A stretch of 64,000 nucleotides of DNA from Limnobacter alexandrii (GCF_005871185.1 NZ_SWKN01000009.1:124001-188000); one strand, 5' to 3'. Shown: positions 38,724-48,067, numbered from the stretch's first letter. Numbers and translations: made by a program. The notes: generated by a model not told the origin, from the sequence alone.

Positions 38724-39461
38724 ATGAGTAACGAAGATTGCAGTTCGTTTAATCACCCATTCGGTGTTGCAACAAAAAGCATTCGGGTGCTGGTGGCTGA
38801 AGACAATGTGGTGAACCAGACCTTTGTCGCCCATGTTCTGACACAACTGGGTATTTCGTTCCGGATTGTTCCCGATGGTCTTGAGGCTATAAAAGCGGTT
38901 AATGAGGAGCGCTTCGACCTGATATTGATGGACTTTCACATGCCGAACATGGGTGGAATCGAAGCATGTCAAAAAATTCTTGCAAACCCGAAGCACTCCA
39001 CCATGCCGATCGTCGGACTCACTGCGGAGTCGCAGGTGGATGTTCAAGCCTCTTATCAGTCGGCTGGCATGCGCGAGTACATTTCAAAACCATTCAAACG
39101 CAGTGACATCGAGGCAGTGCTTGAACGCCTGAAATTCCATGTGTCGCCCATTCCGATGCAAAACTTTGACCACGACAAAGAACTGCTCAAAACAACCATC
39201 GACATGATTGCGGCTGAAATTCCACAACTGGCCGACGACACAGAAAAACAGCTTCAAGCCAATAATTTGCCTGATGCCAAACGTGCTTTGCACACCTTGA
39301 AGGGACATTGCAAACTGGTGGGTGAACTTTCATTTGCCGACTTTATTCAGCAACTGGAAAACCAGCTGGCACAAAACCAGCTACCCACCACCGATTCGCT
39401 TGAGCACCTTAAAACAAACCTGCGCATACTTCAGCAGCGCCTGCGTTTGTTAAGCCAGTGA
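38724..39461 (+). CDS. Receiver-Hpt hybrid signalling protein
   Basis: 245 residues. An N-terminal receiver domain (about 18-137) has D70 in LILMDFHMPNMGG, T100 and switch lysine in YISKPF. A C-terminal Hpt domain (about 148-245) has H190 in ALHTLKGHCKLVG. There is no kinase and no output domain, so the protein should act as a phosphorelay intermediate or phosphate sink. No hybrid kinase gene is adjacent. ATG 38724 follows a GAGA; the frame upstream to 38583 reads through the murI 5' end and is not credible. The 3' end overlaps the convergent RidA gene by 12 bases. Confidence 0.85.
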   Translation: MSNEDCSSFNHPFGVATKSIRVLVAEDNVVNQTFVAHVLTQLGISFRIVPDGLEAIKAVNEERFDLILMDFHMPNMGGIEACQKILANPKHSTMPIVGLTAESQVDVQASYQSAGMREYISKPFKRSDIEAVLERLKFHVSPIPMQNFDHDKELLKTTIDMIAAEIPQLADDTEKQLQANNLPDAKRALHTLKGHCKLVGELSFADFIQQLENQLAQNQLPTTDSLEHLKTNLRILQQRLRLLSQ

Positions 39462-39815
39462 GGCCGGGTTCACTGCAGCGGTCACCACCAGTTCAACCTT
39501 CCAGCCTGGCTTGGCCAGCCCTTTGACTTCAACGCATGCGCGTGAAGGTGCTGTGCCCTCGGGCAGCCAGGCGTCCCACACTTGGTTGAACCCATCGTAA
39601 TCGCGGGCCATATTGGTCAAGTAAACCTGTACAAGCAACAAATGGCTTTTGTCCGTGCCAGCACCAACCATGGTTCTCTCAAGGCTCATCAACAAGTCCC
39701 GGGTTTGGGCCTGAATATCACCTTCCTCCGTGGAGGGCACTTCCACCAAATAAACCACCCCGTGAAAGCTTGTGGAATCAGAGTAGCGTTTTGTAGTACC
39801 TTGTCTGTGTATCAC
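39450..39815 (-). CDS. RidA/YjgF/UK114 family protein
   Basis: About 121 residues. The family deaminates reactive enamines/imines; the conserved arginine is in APSRACVEVKGLAKPG near the C-terminus. GTG at 39815 with AAGGGGGT upstream gives the start MIHRQGTTKRYSD; an ATG nine codons further up (39842) is also open but would overlap the divergent gene start. Only 12 bases separate the two divergent genes if GTG is used. Confidence 0.82.
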   Translation of the reverse strand: MIHRQGTTKRYSDSTSFHGVVYLVEVPSTEEGDIQAQTRDLLMSLERTMVGAGTDKSHLLLVQVYLTNMARDYDGFNQVWDAWLPEGTAPSRACVEVKGLAKPGWKVELVVTAAVNPASLA

Positions 39816-39827
39816 AGGACCCCCTTC

Positions 39828-40346
39828 ATGAAATTTGAACATTTGGTGCAGATCAACGACCCGAGCTTGCCTGGCATTGACTGGTTAACACGGCAACAAC
39901 TCTGGTTCGGCTTGGTGGCACGGGCCTGGAAACCCACCCGCTTCGTGCTTGGCCTTGAAGACGCACAGGTGATGCAAACCAGCCAAGAAGGCAATGTCAC
40001 CACGCTTGCACGCGTACTGAACTACGGCCCTTTTCAAATTGAAGACACCATCGAGTTGATCGAAGAAGACCGCACCGAAACCCGCATTGTAGCGAATCAG
40101 TTTTGCGGCGACAGCAAGCTGACCATTTCAATTGAGGAACCGGAATCTGGCGAACTGTGGTTGCGGTTTCAGTACCAGGTCAGCGATGCACCGGCCACGC
40201 CGGGTGGCCCTGAAATATCGTCACACGACGTGGATGAATTTCGCAAACAGGCTTACCGCGCGGCAGACATCGACACCGTGCGCATGATCCGCGAGCTGGC
40301 CATGGCCATGCCCACGAATCAAGCTGACACGCGCAAAGACCACTAG
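39828..40346 (+). CDS. SRPBCC/AtaL-like (DUF1857) protein
   Basis: 172 residues starting MKFEHLVQINDPSLPGID. The layout (a beta-sheet core with the block TRQQLWFGLVARAWKP and a long C-terminal helix EFRKQAYRAADIDTVRMIREL) matches the DUF1857/AtaL-like group of the START-like SRPBCC superfamily, probable small-ligand binders. No partner is evident. ATG is preceded by ACAGGAC. Confidence 0.75.
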   Translation: MKFEHLVQINDPSLPGIDWLTRQQLWFGLVARAWKPTRFVLGLEDAQVMQTSQEGNVTTLARVLNYGPFQIEDTIELIEEDRTETRIVANQFCGDSKLTISIEEPESGELWLRFQYQVSDAPATPGGPEISSHDVDEFRKQAYRAADIDTVRMIRELAMAMPTNQADTRKDH

Positions 40347-40359
40347 GCCAGCATCCAAA

Positions 40360-40698
40360 TTATTTCAGGGCGCAAGCGCCCATGTAAATTTGGCCCGAAC
40401 GATTACCACTTCGGCAATAGGCCAGCACCGGTTTTTCCGCTTCATCCAGAATGCGTTTGAAGTCCTCAAGCAGTACCTCTGAGGGTGGTTGCCCCACTTC
40501 CATGGGCAAATAATGAATCGCCAAGCCCAGGCTTTTTGCTTTGGCTTCAATCACTGAATGGGCCAGTTGCGCACCCACTTCATGGTCGGGCCGGTTGTTC
40601 ACTATGGTTTTAAAGCCCAGTTCAGCAATTGCTTCCAAATCTTCGGGACTGATTTGGCCGCACACTGCGACCTCATTGCTCAGTTGCCTGATGCTCAT
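40360..40698 (-). CDS. TIGR01244/Blh-type small phosphatase-like domain protein
   Basis: 112 residues. The C-terminal YCRSGNRSGQIY is a cysteine phosphatase-type P-loop (CxxGxR variant, CRSGNR), and the N-terminal ISPEDLEAIAELGFKTIVNNRPDHE matches the DUF442/TIGR01244 family, often linked to sulfur or beta-lactamase-like proteins. Activity is unproven. It sits 25 bases downstream of cioB on the same strand. Confidence 0.8.
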   Translation of the reverse strand: MSIRQLSNEVAVCGQISPEDLEAIAELGFKTIVNNRPDHEVGAQLAHSVIEAKAKSLGLAIHYLPMEVGQPPSEVLLEDFKRILDEAEKPVLAYCRSGNRSGQIYMGACALK

Positions 40699-40723
40699 TT
40701 CAACAAATTCCTTCGGTGCGTTG

Positions 40724-41722
40724 TTACTGATAAGACAGTTCTTTGGCCTTGCCCCAGAACACCTTGTATGAAAACGCAGTGTACCCGAGGATGGTTGGCA
40801 AAGTGATCACCACACCCACCAGAATAATCTTCAATGCTTCAGGCGAGGAAGCCGCTTCCCACACGGTCAATTGATTCAACACCACATAGGGGTACTGACT
40901 ATAGGCCAGGCCCATGAAGGCCAAGGTCATCACGCCTGCGGTGAGTGCAAACACCATCCAGCCGTAGCCAGCGTCCATCAAGCGCTGACTGCTGAGCACA
41001 TGGTGAATGCCCCACAGGCACAACACCGATGCGATTGGAATGGGTGCCAGCGCCACAATGTTGGGAAAGCTGAACCACTTGTCAAAAATTTCAGGCACCA
41101 CCAAAGGCGTCATGGCGGAAATAAAGGCGATGGAAATCAGCATGGGCCAGAAACTGATTCGCCCCCAGCGGCGAGATTTTTCAATCAAGTCACCTTCGGT
41201 TTTCATGATCAACCACCCGCTGGCCAGCAGCGTGTATGCAAAAGGCAAGGTAATGGCCACGCCCAAATTGAACACCAATTGCGACCAGTGGTTCGAGAAA
41301 CCGGTGATGTAACTGCCCAGCATCCAGCCTTGCGAAACCGATGTAACCAGTGAACCAATGAAGAAAATACGATTCCACAAGGGCTTGTAGGCAATATCCA
41401 CTTTCACGCGGAAATCAAAGGCCACGCCTCGCAGTACCAGGCCCAGCAGCATGAATGTGACGGGCAAATACAGGGCTGTCAGCACCACACCATGCGCCTT
41501 GGGAAAAGCCACCAGCAACACACCCACACCCAGGACCAACCAGGTTTCATTCGCATCCCAAAACGGACCAATTGAATTGATCATGGTGTCTTTTTCATCG
41601 TCTGTGGCATGGGGCAGCAACAGGCCAACCCCCAGGTCGTAGCCGTCTAGCACTACATAAATCAGAAGAGACAAACCCATCACGCCCATGAACAACAGCG
41701 GTAAAAACTCGTTGAATGTCAT
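40724..41722 (-). CDS. cioB: Cytochrome bd-type quinol oxidase subunit II
   Basis: 332 residues, eight or nine membrane helices. Opening MGLSLLIYVVLDGYDLGVGLLLP and NETWLVLGVGVLL are subunit II signatures. Forms the bd oxidase with subunit I encoded just upstream (15-base gap). No cydX-like small gene follows before the next stop. Confidence 0.93.
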   Translation of the reverse strand: MTFNEFLPLLFMGVMGLSLLIYVVLDGYDLGVGLLLPHATDDEKDTMINSIGPFWDANETWLVLGVGVLLVAFPKAHGVVLTALYLPVTFMLLGLVLRGVAFDFRVKVDIAYKPLWNRIFFIGSLVTSVSQGWMLGSYITGFSNHWSQLVFNLGVAITLPFAYTLLASGWLIMKTEGDLIEKSRRWGRISFWPMLISIAFISAMTPLVVPEIFDKWFSFPNIVALAPIPIASVLCLWGIHHVLSSQRLMDAGYGWMVFALTAGVMTLAFMGLAYSQYPYVVLNQLTVWEAASSPEALKIILVGVVITLPTILGYTAFSYKVFWGKAKELSYQ

Positions 41723-41737
41723 CGCACTGTTCCCCTT

Positions 41738-43126
41738 TTATTGTTCACGGCGAAGTTTGTCAGCCGGTGTTGTGGCCGTTGACGCGCCACCCCAGTTGAC
41801 CTTCTTGGATGACCCAATCCCACCCAGCAACATATACCGCAGCACCCACACATAGGAAATGATCAAACCAATGTACATGGCCATGTACAGCAGCACCGTG
41901 AACGCCAGCAACTGAGGTGGGTGTTGGGCCACCACATCAGCAGTGCCCAGCACGCCGTACACCACATAAGGTTGGCGACCAATTTCGGTCACCCACCAAC
42001 CCGCCACAGTGGCCACCCAGCCCGAGAACATCATGAACATCAAAGCGGTCAGAATAAGTCGATGGGTTTTGTTCTCAAGCACAGGACCGGTCTTCCGAAA
42101 TGCCCACACCGAGGCCCAGGACACCAACAACATCAAGACGCCCATGCCCACCATGACCCGGAAGGAATAAAACACTGGCCCGACTGGTGGGTGTGTATTC
42201 AGGAAATCATTCAGCCCCTTGATCTCGCCGTTGAAGTCGTGCGTCAAAATGAAACTGGCCATTTTCGGAATGCCAATTTCAAAGTGATTGGTGCGCGCTT
42301 CGCTGTCGGGAATGGCAAACAGCAACAATGGCGCGCCCCTCTCGGTTTCCCAGACACCTTCCATCGCCGCCACTTTGGCGGGTTGGTGCTTCAAGGTGTT
42401 CAAACCATGCAAATCACCCACAAAAATCTGGATCGGTATAAGCACCGCTGCGCCATAAACACCCAGTTTCAACATGTGGCGCGTGAAAGGCTTTTCCCGT
42501 TTGCGCAAAATTTGAAGTGCGCTACCGCCCGCAATGACGAAGAACACGGTCAAGCCGCTGGCCAACAACATGTGGGTGAAACGGTAGGGGAAGGAGGGAT
42601 TCCAGATAATTTCCAGCCAATTGGTGGCGTGCATTTGGCCGTCGATAATCTCGAAACCTTGGGGGGTTTGCATCCAGCTGTTGAGCACCAAAATCCAGAA
42701 AGCCGACAAAGTGGTGCCAAAGGCCACCAAAAACGTGGCCAGCAAGTGCACTTTGGGCGACACCCGTTGCTTGCCAAACAGCATCACACCCAGAAAAGTG
42801 GCTTCCAGAAAAAAGGCAGTGAGCACCTCATAACCCAACAGCGGCCCGGAAATGTTTCCCGTTTTTTCCATGAACCCCGGCCAGTTGGTGCCAAACTGAA
42901 AACTCATGGTGATGCCCGACACCACGCCCATGGCGAAAGTCAGCGCAAATATCTTGGTCCAGAAATAATGGGCCTGCTCCCACTCGGTTTTGCCCGTGCG
43001 CACATGCTGCAAGCGCAGATAAAACATCACCCAGCCAAGGCCGATGGTGATTGTGGGAAATAAAATATGGAAGGTAATGTTGGCCGCGAACTGGATTCGG
43101 GCAAGATCAAGCGACGTAAATTCCAT
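41738..43126 (-). CDS. cioA: Cytochrome bd-type quinol oxidase subunit I (cyanide-insensitive type)
   Basis: About 462 residues. The heme ligand histidine and quinol loop region GWVMFYLRLQH, the GRQPYVVYGVLGTADVV block, and WVATVAGWWVTEIGRQP match subunit I. The Q-loop is short, as in Cio-type rather than long E. coli CydA. Reduces oxygen to water with quinol at high affinity without pumping protons. The frame opens at 43138 and 43126; MEFTSLDLARIQFA is the family start. No cydDC assembly genes lie in the window. Confidence 0.93.
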   Translation of the reverse strand: MEFTSLDLARIQFAANITFHILFPTITIGLGWVMFYLRLQHVRTGKTEWEQAHYFWTKIFALTFAMGVVSGITMSFQFGTNWPGFMEKTGNISGPLLGYEVLTAFFLEATFLGVMLFGKQRVSPKVHLLATFLVAFGTTLSAFWILVLNSWMQTPQGFEIIDGQMHATNWLEIIWNPSFPYRFTHMLLASGLTVFFVIAGGSALQILRKREKPFTRHMLKLGVYGAAVLIPIQIFVGDLHGLNTLKHQPAKVAAMEGVWETERGAPLLLFAIPDSEARTNHFEIGIPKMASFILTHDFNGEIKGLNDFLNTHPPVGPVFYSFRVMVGMGVLMLLVSWASVWAFRKTGPVLENKTHRLILTALMFMMFSGWVATVAGWWVTEIGRQPYVVYGVLGTADVVAQHPPQLLAFTVLLYMAMYIGLIISYVWVLRYMLLGGIGSSKKVNWGGASTATTPADKLRREQ

Positions 43127-43289
43127 GCTGCACCCCAAGAAAGCAACTGAATTCGAACTGCTTGTGCACTACTACTTATCGCACTCTCATGACCTTAATT
43201 AGGTACGTACGCCCTGTCAAATTAGTTTGCTCAATGAAGCACCGCACAACGCGTACAATGCCCAATCACTTCGCACCGGAAACCCCTTT

Positions 43290-44462
43290 GTGATTAATCG
43301 CCCCATGTTTTTTCTGCTGGCTGCACTGGCCGCCTTCGCCCCCTTGGCGATCGACCTCTATTTGCCAAGCCTTGCCGCCATTGGCGAAGAATTGCAGGCA
43401 CCTGCCGGGCGTGTTCAACAAACAGTGACTGTGTTTCTGGCCGGGTTTGCCATGGGCATGCTGTTTTATGGCCCCCTGTCGGACAGGTTTGGCCGTAGAC
43501 GAATGATTTTTGCGGGTACCACAGTGTTTGTGCTGGCCAGCGTGGCCTGCATGCTGGCCCAAACCATCGAGCAATTGCTTGTGTTTCGCCTGATTCAGGC
43601 CTTTGGTGGCGGTGCGGCAGCGGTCATTTCACGGGCTGTCATTCGTGATTTGTTTGGTGAAACCGATTCAGCCCGGGTCATGGCCATGATTGCCATGGTC
43701 ACCTCGCTGGCACCGATGATCGCGCCACTGTTGGGGGCCTACATTCTTGAACTGGGTTCCTGGCGCTATGAATTTCTTGCGCTTGCCCTGTTTGGCGCAG
43801 CCTGCACTTTGGCGGCGTATGCCTTGTTGCCTGAAACCTTGAGCAAAGTCCGAACCCAATCCTCGTTGAGTGAAGCATTCCGGGGTTATTGGACAGTCTG
43901 GAAATACCCGGACGCACGTTTGTTGATTGTGGCGGGTGGTGCGCACTTTGCGGCTATGTTTGCCTACATCACCGGCACACCCTTTGTGTACATCGAGTTT
44001 TTTGGCTTGAGTGAGAAAACCTACGCCGTGCTGTTTGGCTCGAACATCCTGACCCTGATTGGGTTTGGCTATGCCTCCACGCGCCTGGTGAAACGCACGG
44101 GCACCACTCCCTTGATCAAGGCCGGTTCCGCACTGGGTTTTCTGGGTGCCTTGATGGTGCTGATCAGCGCCTGGAATGCAGGAACAGCCAGCTGGAACCT
44201 GGGCTTGATGGTGGCAGGCTTTCTGGTGTGTGTGGGTTCACTGGGTTTTGTTGCGCCCAACACCACTGCGCAGTTGTTGGGCAGGCACCCGAAAAACGCT
44301 GGGGCAGCATCAGCACTGTATGGTTGCGCACAATTCGGCTTGGGGGGGTTGGCCAGCTGGGCTGTTTCAGTGGTACACGACGACACGGCACTGCCGATGG
44401 CAGCCGCCGTGGTGGCCTTTGCTGCGCTTGCGTGTTGGGCAAGCTTTCGACTGAAACGCTGA
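43290..44462 (+). CDS. MFS drug efflux transporter, Bcr/CflA type
   Basis: About 390 residues with twelve membrane segments. APLAIDLYLPSLAAIG at the first helix and GPLSDRFGRRRM (MFS motif A) mark the Bcr/CflA group of H+ antiporters. The frame is open from TTG 43227, but GTG 43290 (CCGGAAA upstream) or ATG 43305 fits the family start. The 163 bases between cioA and this gene carry both promoters. Confidence 0.88.
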   Translation: MINRPMFFLLAALAAFAPLAIDLYLPSLAAIGEELQAPAGRVQQTVTVFLAGFAMGMLFYGPLSDRFGRRRMIFAGTTVFVLASVACMLAQTIEQLLVFRLIQAFGGGAAAVISRAVIRDLFGETDSARVMAMIAMVTSLAPMIAPLLGAYILELGSWRYEFLALALFGAACTLAAYALLPETLSKVRTQSSLSEAFRGYWTVWKYPDARLLIVAGGAHFAAMFAYITGTPFVYIEFFGLSEKTYAVLFGSNILTLIGFGYASTRLVKRTGTTPLIKAGSALGFLGALMVLISAWNAGTASWNLGLMVAGFLVCVGSLGFVAPNTTAQLLGRHPKNAGAASALYGCAQFGLGGLASWAVSVVHDDTALPMAAAVVAFAALACWASFRLKR

Positions 44463-44610
44463 ACTTTTCATTGTAAGCACAAAATTATTGCCATTGTGTT
44501 TAATCAACTGCGAAATTGGCATGAAAATTGGACTTTTTGGTCCCTTTACGGTATGTTGTGTCACGAATTTATTCTGTCCAACAACCAAATAATCATTTTT
44601 GCACTGCCAT

Positions 44611-45480
44611 ATGGCCGACACAAAAGCCCAAAGTGGCGAGAACCAGCCCGACGTGGCCTGGCTCGAGAGCCAGTACAACGTTCGCTCTTACCTGCCCGAC
44701 CACCCCAAAACCTTTGCTCGCTGGGCTGAACAGTCCCGTTACGCGCGTTTTGACCTGGATGGGTTCTGGAATCAGTATTTCGGCGAATCGGAAGCAGAAA
44801 CTGTGGACGTTATTCCGGGCAAGCCCGGCAAGCCTCTGTTGATCTTTATTCACGGCGGCTACTGGCGTTCGCTGGACAAATACGATTTCACTTTTCTGGC
44901 CAAACCCTATGTGGCACGTGGCTACTCGGTAGCCCTGCTCAATTACGGTCTTATTCCACGCGTCACCATCGAAGACAGCGTCCGACAAACCCTGCGTGGT
45001 ATTGAATGGCTTTACCGTCAGGCAGACCGTTTCGGTTTCGATGCCAATCAAATTGTGGTGTGCGGGCATTCTGCAGGTGGCCATTTGGGTGTCATGAGCG
45101 CGCTGGCGTTTTGGCCACTGTGGGCCTCTGACCTGCCACAAGATGTGGTGAAGTCTGTCATTGCCATTTCAGGCATATACGACCTTAGCCCACTGGTGCA
45201 CACACCTTTCATTCAGAAAGACCTGAAGCTGAACCAGAAACGCACGCGCATGGTAAGCCCGGCACTGATGCCCAAGCCCACCATTCCAGTGCACCTGGCC
45301 TTTGGCACGAAGGAATCCGATGCATTCAAAGAGCAAAGTGCTTATTTGGCATCGCACTGGGGACTGAACCCACCCTTGCAAGTAAATGCCGACCATTTCA
45401 GCATTTGCGACAGCATTGCAGACCCCAACAGCGAACTGTTCATGCTGATTCAAAACCAGCTTTTGTTACCCTCACACTAA
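44611..45480 (+). CDS. Alpha/beta hydrolase (kynurenine formamidase/esterase-like)
   Basis: About 289 residues. HGGYWR is the oxyanion block of the hormone-sensitive-lipase and kynurenine-formamidase groups, GHSAGGHLG carries the nucleophile serine, and the C-terminal histidine is likely in NADHFSIC. Substrate unknown. Frame opens at TTG 44599, but ATG 44611 is the better start. The 148 bases upstream are AT-rich and probably hold its promoter. Confidence 0.85.
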   Translation: MADTKAQSGENQPDVAWLESQYNVRSYLPDHPKTFARWAEQSRYARFDLDGFWNQYFGESEAETVDVIPGKPGKPLLIFIHGGYWRSLDKYDFTFLAKPYVARGYSVALLNYGLIPRVTIEDSVRQTLRGIEWLYRQADRFGFDANQIVVCGHSAGGHLGVMSALAFWPLWASDLPQDVVKSVIAISGIYDLSPLVHTPFIQKDLKLNQKRTRMVSPALMPKPTIPVHLAFGTKESDAFKEQSAYLASHWGLNPPLQVNADHFSICDSIADPNSELFMLIQNQLLLPSH

Positions 45481-45571
45481 AAACTGAACGGGTTATCCCC
45501 CCATGTTCGGTAAACTGCTTTTCAGGTTGGTGTCGTATAAATAAACTGTACACACCAGCCTGGAGGCAAAC

Positions 45572-45868
45572 ATGCCCCTCACAATCGCCTATTCCAACGC
45601 CGCCGGTTCATTGGGTCCGCGTTATCCCGATGGACAAACCCTGATGCGCAAGCGCACGCTTCGCCAAACCGCGAAATTGTTCAAGGTCGGCGCCGAGGTG
45701 TTGCTGAATTCAGCGCCAGCCAAAGTGATTGCCTACAACATTGCCGAGTTCGGCCGCTGGATTTCAACAAGCCACCCGGTACTGGTTCAACTGCACACAG
45801 GCGAGTTGCAATACTGCCGCTTAAGCGACCTGCACATTGCTGAAAACCCGAGCATGCAGACCCACTGA
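45572..45868 (+). CDS. Hypothetical 98-residue protein
   Basis: A small soluble protein with no signal peptide or membrane segment. Strong ribosome site (TGGAGG) seven bases before ATG, so very likely expressed. The middle is basic (MRKRTLRQTAKLFKVG), followed by a predicted beta-rich part (KVIAYNIAEFGRWIS, PVLVQLHTGELQYCRL). No family recognised. It is followed 19 bases later by the dehydrogenase gene and is likely co-transcribed with it. Confidence 0.65.
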   Translation: MPLTIAYSNAAGSLGPRYPDGQTLMRKRTLRQTAKLFKVGAEVLLNSAPAKVIAYNIAEFGRWISTSHPVLVQLHTGELQYCRLSDLHIAENPSMQTH

Positions 45869-45887
45869 AGCTGACTATAATCCGGGG

Positions 45888-46787
45888 ATGAACTCAACAC
45901 CCTCAACACCCAAAACAATTGGCTTTATCGGCCTTGGTAATATGGGGTCCGCCATGGTGGGCCACCTTTGCAATGCTGGCTACACCGTGCTGGCCTGGGC
46001 ACGAAACGCCTCCACCTTCGAAGCATTGGCTGATATTCCCCTCATTGCACAGCCCAGCATTGAAGCTTTGTGCGCCCGCACCCGCCTGATTGCCCTGAAT
46101 GTGACCAACACGGCCGATGTTCAATCGTTGCTGTTTCGTGAGGGCGGCATTGCGCAACAGGCACAGCCTGGTTCAATCATTGTGGATTTCAGCACCATTG
46201 ACGCCGCCGCTGTGGCGGACATTACTGGCAAGCTCAAGGCAAGGCAAATCGACTACATCGACTGCCCCGTTTCCGGTGGTGCAGCAGGCGCACGCGCCGC
46301 AACCCTGAGCATGATGGCGGGCGGTGATTTGGCAGCATTCAATCAGATCGAGCCCATGCTGAAGCACTTGGGAAAAACCATTCGTCATGTTGGGCCCTCA
46401 GGTGCCGGGCAGGCCATCAAGGCCGCCAATCAAATGGCGCTTTGCATTCAATTGGTGGGCATTGCCGAAGCCATGAATTACGCGCTGGAACAAGGTGCGG
46501 AATTGAGCGTTGTGCTTGAATTGTTGCAAGCTGGCCTGCCTGCAAGCCGGGTACTGGATTGGGCCGGACCGCACATGGTGAAGGGCTTTACGGATCCGGT
46601 TTCAATTGAAGCGCACCTGCATGCAAAAGATGTGCGCATGGTGGCGGACGCTGCGAAGAAGCAGGGTTTGCATTTGCCGCTGTTGTTTAAAACCGCAGAG
46701 TTGCTGGATGAACTGGTGGCCAATGGGCCGAAGAGTCAGGACACATCGCGGGTTTTTGAGGTGGTACGCAAACACATGCGGGGCTGA
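45888..46787 (+). CDS. 3-hydroxyisobutyrate/beta-hydroxyacid dehydrogenase family oxidoreductase
   Basis: 299 residues. The N-terminal Rossmann motif GFIGLGNMGSAMVGHL, the substrate block DCPVSGGAAGA and the catalytic lysine in GQAIKAANQM place it in the 3-hydroxyacid dehydrogenase family (GarR, MmsB, tartronate semialdehyde reductase). The exact substrate is not readable. Start at ATG 45888 after CCGGGG. Confidence 0.88.
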   Translation: MNSTPSTPKTIGFIGLGNMGSAMVGHLCNAGYTVLAWARNASTFEALADIPLIAQPSIEALCARTRLIALNVTNTADVQSLLFREGGIAQQAQPGSIIVDFSTIDAAAVADITGKLKARQIDYIDCPVSGGAAGARAATLSMMAGGDLAAFNQIEPMLKHLGKTIRHVGPSGAGQAIKAANQMALCIQLVGIAEAMNYALEQGAELSVVLELLQAGLPASRVLDWAGPHMVKGFTDPVSIEAHLHAKDVRMVADAAKKQGLHLPLLFKTAELLDELVANGPKSQDTSRVFEVVRKHMRG

Positions 46788-47113
46788 TGGCCAAGCTGCA
46801 CAGCCGCACTGTTCGGGCGAGTTGCGTGCTGTACGCGATGTGCACAATGTGTGCTTAGCTGTGCGGTGTGCGGATTTGATCGGATGCGTCTGTGCTTGTG
46901 GCGACAGTCAGGAAAATCTGCCCAAGCGTGCCAAGCCAGGCCGGTGCCCCTTGGGGCAGAAGCCGCCCCGACCGCTTTTTTCGAGGGGCGGCTTCAGGCA
47001 AGGCAAGGTTCAGCTTGGGGCCAACAGATTTTCCGTCGCAACAGGCACTGCGCCCCGAGCAAATCAAGCACACCGCATAACCGAACCACGCCACATACCC
47101 AAACCACACCGCA
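46788..47113. other. 326-base gap with GC-rich hairpins, no gene seen
   Basis: Apparent frames here are continuations of shadows from both neighbours. A perfect 11-bp inverted repeat (GAAGCCGCCCC at 46959-46969, GGGGCGGCTTC at 46985-46995) with a loop containing six T, and just before it TGCCCC-TT-GGGGCA (46945-46958), can form strong hairpins. The distal part has short repeats of ACCACAC/ACCGCA type. The hairpins may end transcription of the dehydrogenase and of the convergent cysB. Confidence 0.5.
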
Positions 47114-48067
47114 TCAAATGTCGTAGGCCTGCCCACCGCCCAGCACGCGGTCAATCAGCTTTGGCGTCAACATCGGTGCAAACACCGCGATGAATTCATA
47201 CATCAACGTTCGCATGAACACACCCTGCCGCAAAGCAATGCGCGTGGTGTTGCGACCAAACAGGTGATCAACCGGCACTGCCATCAAACCTTTGTCTTTC
47301 AAGGCATCAAAAGCCACTTCAGCAATAATGCCCACGCCCAAACCCAAGCCCACGTAGGTTTTAATTACATCCGCATCAATCGCCTCCAGCACCAAATCGA
47401 TGTTGACCCCGGCTTTCTGAAATGCAGCATCAATTTTCTTGCGCCCGGCAAAGTGGGTTTCGTAGGTGATCACTGGCATTTGATCGAAATCGGCCAGCGC
47501 GATTTGACGCCCTCCCTCCACAAAAGGTTTTAATAGGGGCGAACCGCTGGGTGCAATGGCAATGTGCCCCCAGTCATAACAGGGAAAGGTCACCAAATCA
47601 GGCTCATCGGCCAAAGCTTCGGTGGCCACTGCCAAGTCAGCCTGGTCTTTGCGCACCCATTGGGCCAGTTGCTCGGGTGTGCCCTGCAACAAAATCAGCT
47701 TCACCTTCGGGAATTTCTTGCGGAAAGCCGCCACAGCCTGTGGCAATACGTAGCGTGCCTGTGTGTGAGTAACCGCCACAGTCAATTGCCCACTTTCACG
47801 CGCAGCAAATTCCTCACCCACGCGCTTGATGTTCTCAAGCTCGGCCAACACCCGCTCACAGGCTTGGTAAACCAATTCACCCGGCGGCGTTAAACCTTTA
47901 AGGCGTTTGCCATGTCGCTTGAAAATTTGAAAGCCCAGCTCTTCTTCAAATTCGATGATCGCCTTGGATACACCCGGCTGAGAAGTAAACAGCGCCTTGG
48001 CCGCATCGGTCAGGCTGAAATCATGGCGAACCGCTTCCCGAACGAATCGAAGCTGATGCAAGTTCAT
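47114..48067 (-). CDS. cysB: CysB/Cbl-type LysR transcriptional regulator
   Basis: 317 residues. N-terminal winged helix (LHQLRFVREAVRHDFSLTDAAKALFTSQPGVSK) with the CysB-type FTSQPGVSK, then a periplasmic-binding-like effector domain with VTHTQARYVLP and LQGTPEQLAQWV. CysB activates sulfate assimilation genes and senses O- or N-acetylserine. It is divergent from the cys operon. Cbl or another CysB paralogue is not excluded. Confidence 0.9.
   Translation of the reverse strand: MNLHQLRFVREAVRHDFSLTDAAKALFTSQPGVSKAIIEFEEELGFQIFKRHGKRLKGLTPPGELVYQACERVLAELENIKRVGEEFAARESGQLTVAVTHTQARYVLPQAVAAFRKKFPKVKLILLQGTPEQLAQWVRKDQADLAVATEALADEPDLVTFPCYDWGHIAIAPSGSPLLKPFVEGGRQIALADFDQMPVITYETHFAGRKKIDAAFQKAGVNIDLVLEAIDADVIKTYVGLGLGVGIIAEVAFDALKDKGLMAVPVDHLFGRNTTRIALRQGVFMRTLMYEFIAVFAPMLTPKLIDRVLGGGQAYDI

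Noticed and set aside
41921-43063. 380-residue frame antisense to cioA
   Set aside because: His/Gln-rich translation without any motif, opposite a clearly conserved oxidase subunit; shadow frame.
47041-47110. Short direct ACCACAC/CATAACC-type repeats as a repeat array
   Set aside because: Units differ in length and sequence and are few; they look like simple compositional bias rather than an array.
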